Shown here one piece after another: positions 6,702-9,497 of a stretch of 9,497 bases of DNA. Under the pieces are notes generated by a model. The model searched no databases. It saw only the letters and a list, made by a program, of their open reading frames with translations, and was not told the DNA's origin. The DNA is from an uncultured Clostridia bacterium. GTDB lineage: Bacteria > Bacillota > Clostridia > Oscillospirales > Ruminococcaceae. The DNA is taken from assembly GCA_937901805.1 (NCBI GenBank), contig CALDJI010000319.1, positions 1-9,497 of the forward strand. Reading direction: 5' to 3'. A program made the position numbers and the translations under genes. How positions within the stretch are numbered: the stretch's first letter is position 1; every line of letters begins with the position of its first letter.

Positions 6702-7481
6702 ATGAATGTAGGATTTATTGGTTTTGGAAATATGGCCTGCGCTATCGCGGATGGGTTTCTGCGCGCAAAAGCCCTGCCCGCAGAGCAAATTTTTGCCTGT
6801 GCAAAAAACTGGGAAAAATTATGTCAAAACGCCTCTATCCGCGGCATTCATGCCTGTCAGGATACCGGAGAAGTTCTGGACCACAGCGATCTGCTCATCA
6901 TTGCCGTCAAACCCTATCAGGTGAAAGAAGTTCTCTCCCCCCATTTTCAAAAGCTTCAGGGGAAAATCCTTGTTTCGGTCGCGGCAGGCATGACCTTTGA
7001 ACGGTATGAAGAATTCTTACCCAAAGGAACCCACCATATCAGCACCATCCCTAATACACCCGTTTCTGTATGCGAAGGGGTAATCGCCTGTGAACAGCGG
7101 CACTCTTTGACATCGGATGAATATGAACAGTTCATCTCCCTGTTTTCAAAAATCGGACTTGTTCAGCCTGTAGAAACCCATCTGCTCTCCGTTGCAGGCA
7201 CAGTGGCGGGATGCGGTCCCGCATTTGCCGCGATGTTCCTGGAAGCCCTTTCCGACGCAGGGGTAAAACACGGCCTGCCCAGAGCGCTCTCCTATCGTCT
7301 TGCAAGCCAGATGCTTGCAGGCACTGCTAAACTTCAGCTTGCTACAAATGCGCATCCCGGACAGATGAAAGACGCGGTCTGCTCTCCGGGGGGCACCACG
7401 ATTGTCGGAGTAAGCGCGCTCGAGAAAAATGGATTCCGCCATGCGGTTATTGACGCCATCGACGCTATCGAAAACAAGTAA
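6702..7481 (+). CDS. proC: Pyrroline-5-carboxylate reductase
   Basis: Catalyses the last step of proline biosynthesis, NAD(P)H-dependent reduction of 1-pyrroline-5-carboxylate to L-proline, in the cytoplasm as an oligomer. 259 residues, slightly short of the usual 265-275. The N-terminal Rossmann domain (about 1-155) starts with VGFIGFGNMACAI and includes VSVAAGMT and the IPNTP segment (116-120). The C-terminal dimerisation domain (about 158-255) carries VAGCGPAF and the family signature AVCSPGGTTIVGVSALE (225-241), whose Thr residues line the substrate pocket. The start is supported by AAAGGAGA (6687-6694). I find no strong promoter in the 55 bases after the ychF terminator. The rsm22-like gene follows after 11 bases, so the two are very likely co-transcribed. 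proA and proB are not in the window. Confidence 0.96.
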   Translation: MNVGFIGFGNMACAIADGFLRAKALPAEQIFACAKNWEKLCQNASIRGIHACQDTGEVLDHSDLLIIAVKPYQVKEVLSPHFQKLQGKILVSVAAGMTFERYEEFLPKGTHHISTIPNTPVSVCEGVIACEQRHSLTSDEYEQFISLFSKIGLVQPVETHLLSVAGTVAGCGPAFAAMFLEALSDAGVKHGLPRALSYRLASQMLAGTAKLQLATNAHPGQMKDAVCSPGGTTIVGVSALEKNGFRHAVIDAIDAIENK

Positions 7482-7492
7482 GGAGCTTTTTT

Positions 7493-8458
7493 ATGGAATT
7501 TCCTACAGAACTCCGCTATGCTTTGGAACAGATCCTTGCCGGACAAAAGCAGAATGTTCTGGCCATGCAGGCTCAATCCCTCAGCGAACGGTATCGCTTC
7601 CAGACAGGCAGCGGACACAGATTACTGACTGAAGACGTACAGGCCGCCGCCTATGCCGCAGTCCGGATGCCCGCCACTTTTGGGGCAGTCTGCAAGGTAC
7701 TGGAAGAGACTCTTCGCTGTACGGATATTCATCCTTCTACCCTGCTGGATGTCGGAGCCGGTACTGGATCCGCCAGCTTTGCCGCCGCAGAATTCCTCTC
7801 TCTGAACCGGGTAATCTGCCTAGAACGGGAAGGCGCCATGAGCAGGCTCGGAAAGCGGCTGATGCAGCAGGCAGGGTCAAACTGTCTGAAACAGGCAGTC
7901 TGGAAAGACTGTGATCTGGTGCAAAAGCCTGCCCTGGACCGGGCGGATTTGGTCATTGCCTCGTATGTTCTCGGGGAAATGAACCCCTCGGATAGGAAAA
8001 TTGTTGCCGGAAACCTATGGGAAGCTACCGGACAGATGCTGTTAATTGTGGAACCGGGGACACCTGCCGGTTTTGCGCAGCTTAAAGATCTTCGTTCTCT
8101 TTTGCTTTCCCGGGGCGCTCATCTTGCCGCCCCCTGTCCATCCGGACAAGCGTGCCCCATTCCAGAAGGGGATTGGTGTCATTTCACCTGCCGAATTGCA
8201 AGAAGCAAACTACACAGGCAGCTAAAAGGGGCAGACGCTCCCTATGAAGATGAAAAATTCTGTTATCTTGCCCTGACAAAAAAGCCCTCCCGTCCTGCTC
8301 CGGCGCGGATACGCAGGCATCCGCGGATCGAACCTGGAAAAATCACTCTGGAGCTTTGCACCAAAACCGGTTTTCGGCAAGCTGTCCTGCGTAAACGGGA
8401 CGGTTCCCTTTTTAAACAGGCTAGGAAATCCAGCTGCGGTGACCAATGGGATGGATAA
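7493..8458 (+). CDS. Rsm22/METTL17-family methyltransferase-fold protein
   Basis: 321 residues. It matches the Rsm22 family, whose mitochondrial members (yeast Rsm22, human METTL17) help assemble the small ribosomal subunit; bacterial members are little studied. Visible parts: a helical N-terminus (1-80); a SAM-type glycine loop LLDVGAGTGSASF (84-96); the family segments IASYVLGEM (155-163) and VEPGTPAGF (186-194); a cysteine segment with Cys215-x5-Cys221-x7-Cys229 followed by HF; the RSKLHRQLKGADAPYEDEKF stretch; and Cys289 in a C-terminal beta domain. Four conserved cysteines of this kind bind an iron-sulfur cluster in the mitochondrial proteins. Cys257 is an additional cysteine probably not part of the set. 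A role in 16S rRNA or small-subunit maturation is inferred from the family, and catalytic activity is uncertain. It sits 11 bases behind proC, with TAAGGAG (7479-7485) overlapping the proC stop. Confidence 0.88.
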   Translation: MEFPTELRYALEQILAGQKQNVLAMQAQSLSERYRFQTGSGHRLLTEDVQAAAYAAVRMPATFGAVCKVLEETLRCTDIHPSTLLDVGAGTGSASFAAAEFLSLNRVICLEREGAMSRLGKRLMQQAGSNCLKQAVWKDCDLVQKPALDRADLVIASYVLGEMNPSDRKIVAGNLWEATGQMLLIVEPGTPAGFAQLKDLRSLLLSRGAHLAAPCPSGQACPIPEGDWCHFTCRIARSKLHRQLKGADAPYEDEKFCYLALTKKPSRPAPARIRRHPRIEPGKITLELCTKTGFRQAVLRKRDGSLFKQARKSSCGDQWDG

Positions 8459-8460
8459 AG

Positions 8461-8510
8461 AAAATCCTCCTCCGTATTCAGTAAAAAACTGAACACGGAG
8501 GAGGATTTTT
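8461..8510. terminator. Strong two-way terminator between rsm22-like gene and spoIIID
   Basis: A perfect 15-bp arm pair (8461-8475 and 8495-8509, core TCCTCCTCCGT) is extended by five more pairs after one mismatch, with an A-rich loop, and is followed by T on the plus strand. Read on the minus strand the 3' arm ends in TTTTCTTT, so it can also end the spoIIID transcript about 105 bases past that gene's stop. Confidence 0.92.
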
Positions 8511-8546
8511 CCATACGGCTTTTCAGCTACTCACATCTTATGCTGT

Positions 8547-8563
8547 CAGATACGTTTTATCTG
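8547..8563. repeat. Small inverted repeat downstream of spoIIID
   Basis: CAGATA / TATCTG around a 5-base centre in the 100-base gap between the shared terminator and the spoIIID stop. It has no T-tract and no known role; it may be chance. I see nothing else in this gap. Confidence 0.4.
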
Positions 8564-8614
8564 TAAAGTGGACATCCGGTACTATGGACTTCAAAAAAAC
8601 CGGCGCTGTGTTTC

Positions 8615-8881
8615 CTATGGTTCTTCCTGATGACTTTCCTGCTTATATTTGCGCTGCGTCGCCAGTCCGCCTCGGATGTGCCGCTGAGCCTTATTGGTAT
8701 CCAACACAATTTTCACATCCGCATATAGGCTGGCATTGAGTTTTTTAAGCCGATCAGATACATCCTTGTGAACGGTTGATTTGGAGATATGAAACTGTTT
8801 TGCCGCGGAACGTACCGTCGATTTATTTTCTATGATATAGTTTGCAAGCGCAATGGCGCGTTCTTCCGGAAGTCCCTTCAC
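8615..8881 (-). CDS. spoIIID: Stage III sporulation transcriptional regulator SpoIIID
   Basis: A small DNA-binding protein made in the mother cell, where in Bacillus it modulates many sigma-E genes and prepares the switch to sigma-K. From the GTG at 8881 it is 88 residues (family about 80-95). The 24 residues up to the first helix-turn-helix strand align without gaps to the B. subtilis N-terminus as I recall it, with ERxIxxxxYIxExKxTVR preserved. The helix-turn-helix spans about residues 21-45 (TVRSAAKQF then SKSTVHKD, nearly invariant in the family). The C-terminal basic region RHIRGGLATQRKYK (67-80) is also typical. GGGGGGA (8887-8893) lies 5 bases before the GTG. The frame stays open upstream to 9007, giving possible longer starts. 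Transcribed alone, converging on the rsm22-like gene. Strong evidence for a spore-former. Confidence 0.95.
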   Translation of the reverse strand: MKGLPEERAIALANYIIENKSTVRSAAKQFHISKSTVHKDVSDRLKKLNASLYADVKIVLDTNKAQRHIRGGLATQRKYKQESHQEEP

Positions 8882-8886
8882 TGAAA

Positions 8887-8893
8887 TCCCCCC
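8887..8893 (-). promoter_or_regulatory. Ribosome-binding site supporting the GTG start of spoIIID
   Basis: Read on the minus strand, GGGGGGA stands 5 bases before GTG at 8881. It resembles the G-rich site before the response regulator in this window. It favours the GTG start that matches the family N-terminus exactly. Confidence 0.6.
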
Positions 8894-9013
8894 AACAAAG
8901 AATCGGTTTTGTCCTATTACTATGCAGGAAACTTCCGCACTATGTTTGAAAGCAGAAGTTTGCCACCCATTTTTTGCTTTCATGATTCCTCCACGTAAGG
9001 CAAACAATCATTT

Positions 9014-9362
9014 TTTCTGCTTTAAACCGTTTATTTCTTTTAAATACAGAGTTGTTTTTTCTGGTGAAAAATGTAAAGGGGAAATAGTTGGCATTGTAGA
9101 TCAAAATGCAGGTTATGTAGTGGGTGGTGTTAATGTTAAGAAGCACGCTTATATAGTGTTAATTAAGAATAAAAAGTATTATACTGTATATGGCTGTCTC
9201 TTTTTGTCTTTGGGAAGGCGAAAGATTGGAAAAGAAATCGTTGTGTTCAAGAACGAAAAATACGGGAAAGAGGTTTTCAAGTGTTTTGATTTTCGCATAG
9301 AAATTATTGCTTTAGTTGTATTTTTATTTGGTGCTTTTCTAATTTTCGCAGGTTTACGATAA
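9014..9362 (+). pseudogene. C-terminal fragment of a DUF3592-like membrane protein
   Basis: From about 9040 to the TAA at 9360 the frame reads as a real protein: a soluble beta-rich stretch (GEIVGIVDQNAGYV, KHAYIVLIKNKKYYTVYG), then KIGKEIVVFKNEKYG and a final hydrophobic membrane segment (ALVVFLFGAFLIFAGL). This order of strands, IGKE turn and C-terminal membrane helix resembles DUF3592-type small membrane proteins, which normally begin with another membrane helix. That first helix is missing here. I see no ATG or GTG with a ribosome site in the protein-like part. The open frame further upstream runs antisense through the spoIIID start region and is not protein-like. Base composition is low (23%, 37% and 28% GC for the three 60-base lines from 9001), below the neighbouring genes. 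I read it as a truncated or decayed remnant of foreign origin. The left boundary is approximate. Confidence 0.5.
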
Positions 9363-9399
9363 AGTCAACCAACTGCAATTAAATCTTCACAACTCTACT

Positions 9400-9433
9400 G
9401 AGCAGGAAATCTGAAAAGGTCTCCTGCTTTTTT
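9400..9433 (+). terminator. Terminator-like hairpin just upstream of the last gene
   Basis: AGCAGGA (9401-9407) pairs with TCCTGCT (9422-9428) around a 14-base loop, followed by five further T. It lies about 40 bases past the DUF3592-like stop and only 26 bases before the next ATG, so it may end the upstream transcript or act as a leader attenuator for the next gene. Confidence 0.65.
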
Positions 9434-9459
9434 CGTACCCAAAAAGGAGTGATTGATTT

Positions 9460-9497
9460 ATGCAAAAGATTTGGAATAAAGGACACCGTATCAGAGC
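9460..9497 (+). CDS. Start of an unidentified gene, cut by the window edge
   Basis: ATG at 9460 preceded by AAAAGGAG (9442-9449) at a 10-base spacing opens a frame of 12 complete codons, MQKIWNKGHRIR, before the sequence ends. The ribosome site is good, so a real gene probably starts here. Twelve residues are not enough to name it, and I do not recognise them with confidence. No strong promoter is seen between the hairpin and the start. Confidence 0.6.
   Translation, partial: MQKIWNKGHRIR

Noticed and set aside
9361..9433. T-box or amino-acid riboswitch upstream of the last gene
   Set aside because: No T-box GGGTGGNACCGCG element and no recognisable aptamer core is present; only a simple hairpin with a T-tract is seen.

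Overview
The window looks like chromosome from a spore-forming Firmicute of the class Clostridia. The clearest sign is a canonical SpoIIID sporulation regulator. Strong AGGAGG-type ribosome sites, intrinsic terminators with T-tracts and moderate base composition also fit. I cannot name the species. Protein style (HtrA with a Tyr/Gln-rich cytoplasmic tail, Rsm22 next to ProC) suggests the Ruminococcaceae/Oscillospiraceae side, but that is inference.

Layout from left to right. (1) The 3' nine-tenths of trpS, closed by an intrinsic terminator. (2) A single-gene unit for a 138-residue VOC-fold protein, with its own extended -10 promoter and a perfect 25-bp inverted repeat as a two-way terminator. 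(3) A roughly 160-bp spacer in which I see no gene. (4) A minus-strand operon read right to left: OmpR-type response regulator, sensor histidine kinase, HtrA-type membrane-anchored serine protease. This is a classic envelope or secretion stress arrangement. A strong hairpin sits between regulator and kinase. (5) A 230-bp divergent intergenic region with a consensus -10 facing each way. (6) Plus-strand ychF with its own terminator, then a two-gene unit of proC and an Rsm22/METTL17-family methyltransferase-fold protein 11 bases apart, ending in a strong hairpin. (7) spoIIID on the minus strand, converging on that hairpin. (8) An AT-rich patch (about 23-37% GC per 60-base line where I counted) with the C-terminal part of a DUF3592-like membrane protein and no credible start, probably a remnant. 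(9) A terminator-like hairpin closely followed by the first 12 codons of an unidentified gene that runs off the edge.

Most genes are housekeeping: tRNA charging, a ribosome-associated ATPase, proline synthesis, probable ribosome small-subunit maturation and mother-cell sporulation control. The regulatory unit is the three-gene stress operon, which probably autoregulates. I found no CRISPR array, insertion sequence, tRNA or rRNA, and no clear previously undescribed multi-gene system. The observations most worth following are the bacterial Rsm22 protein with an iron-sulfur-type cysteine set, the Cys/Cys/His motif in the kinase sensor domain, the regulator-kinase hairpin, and the AT-rich DUF3592-like remnant upstream of spoIIID.
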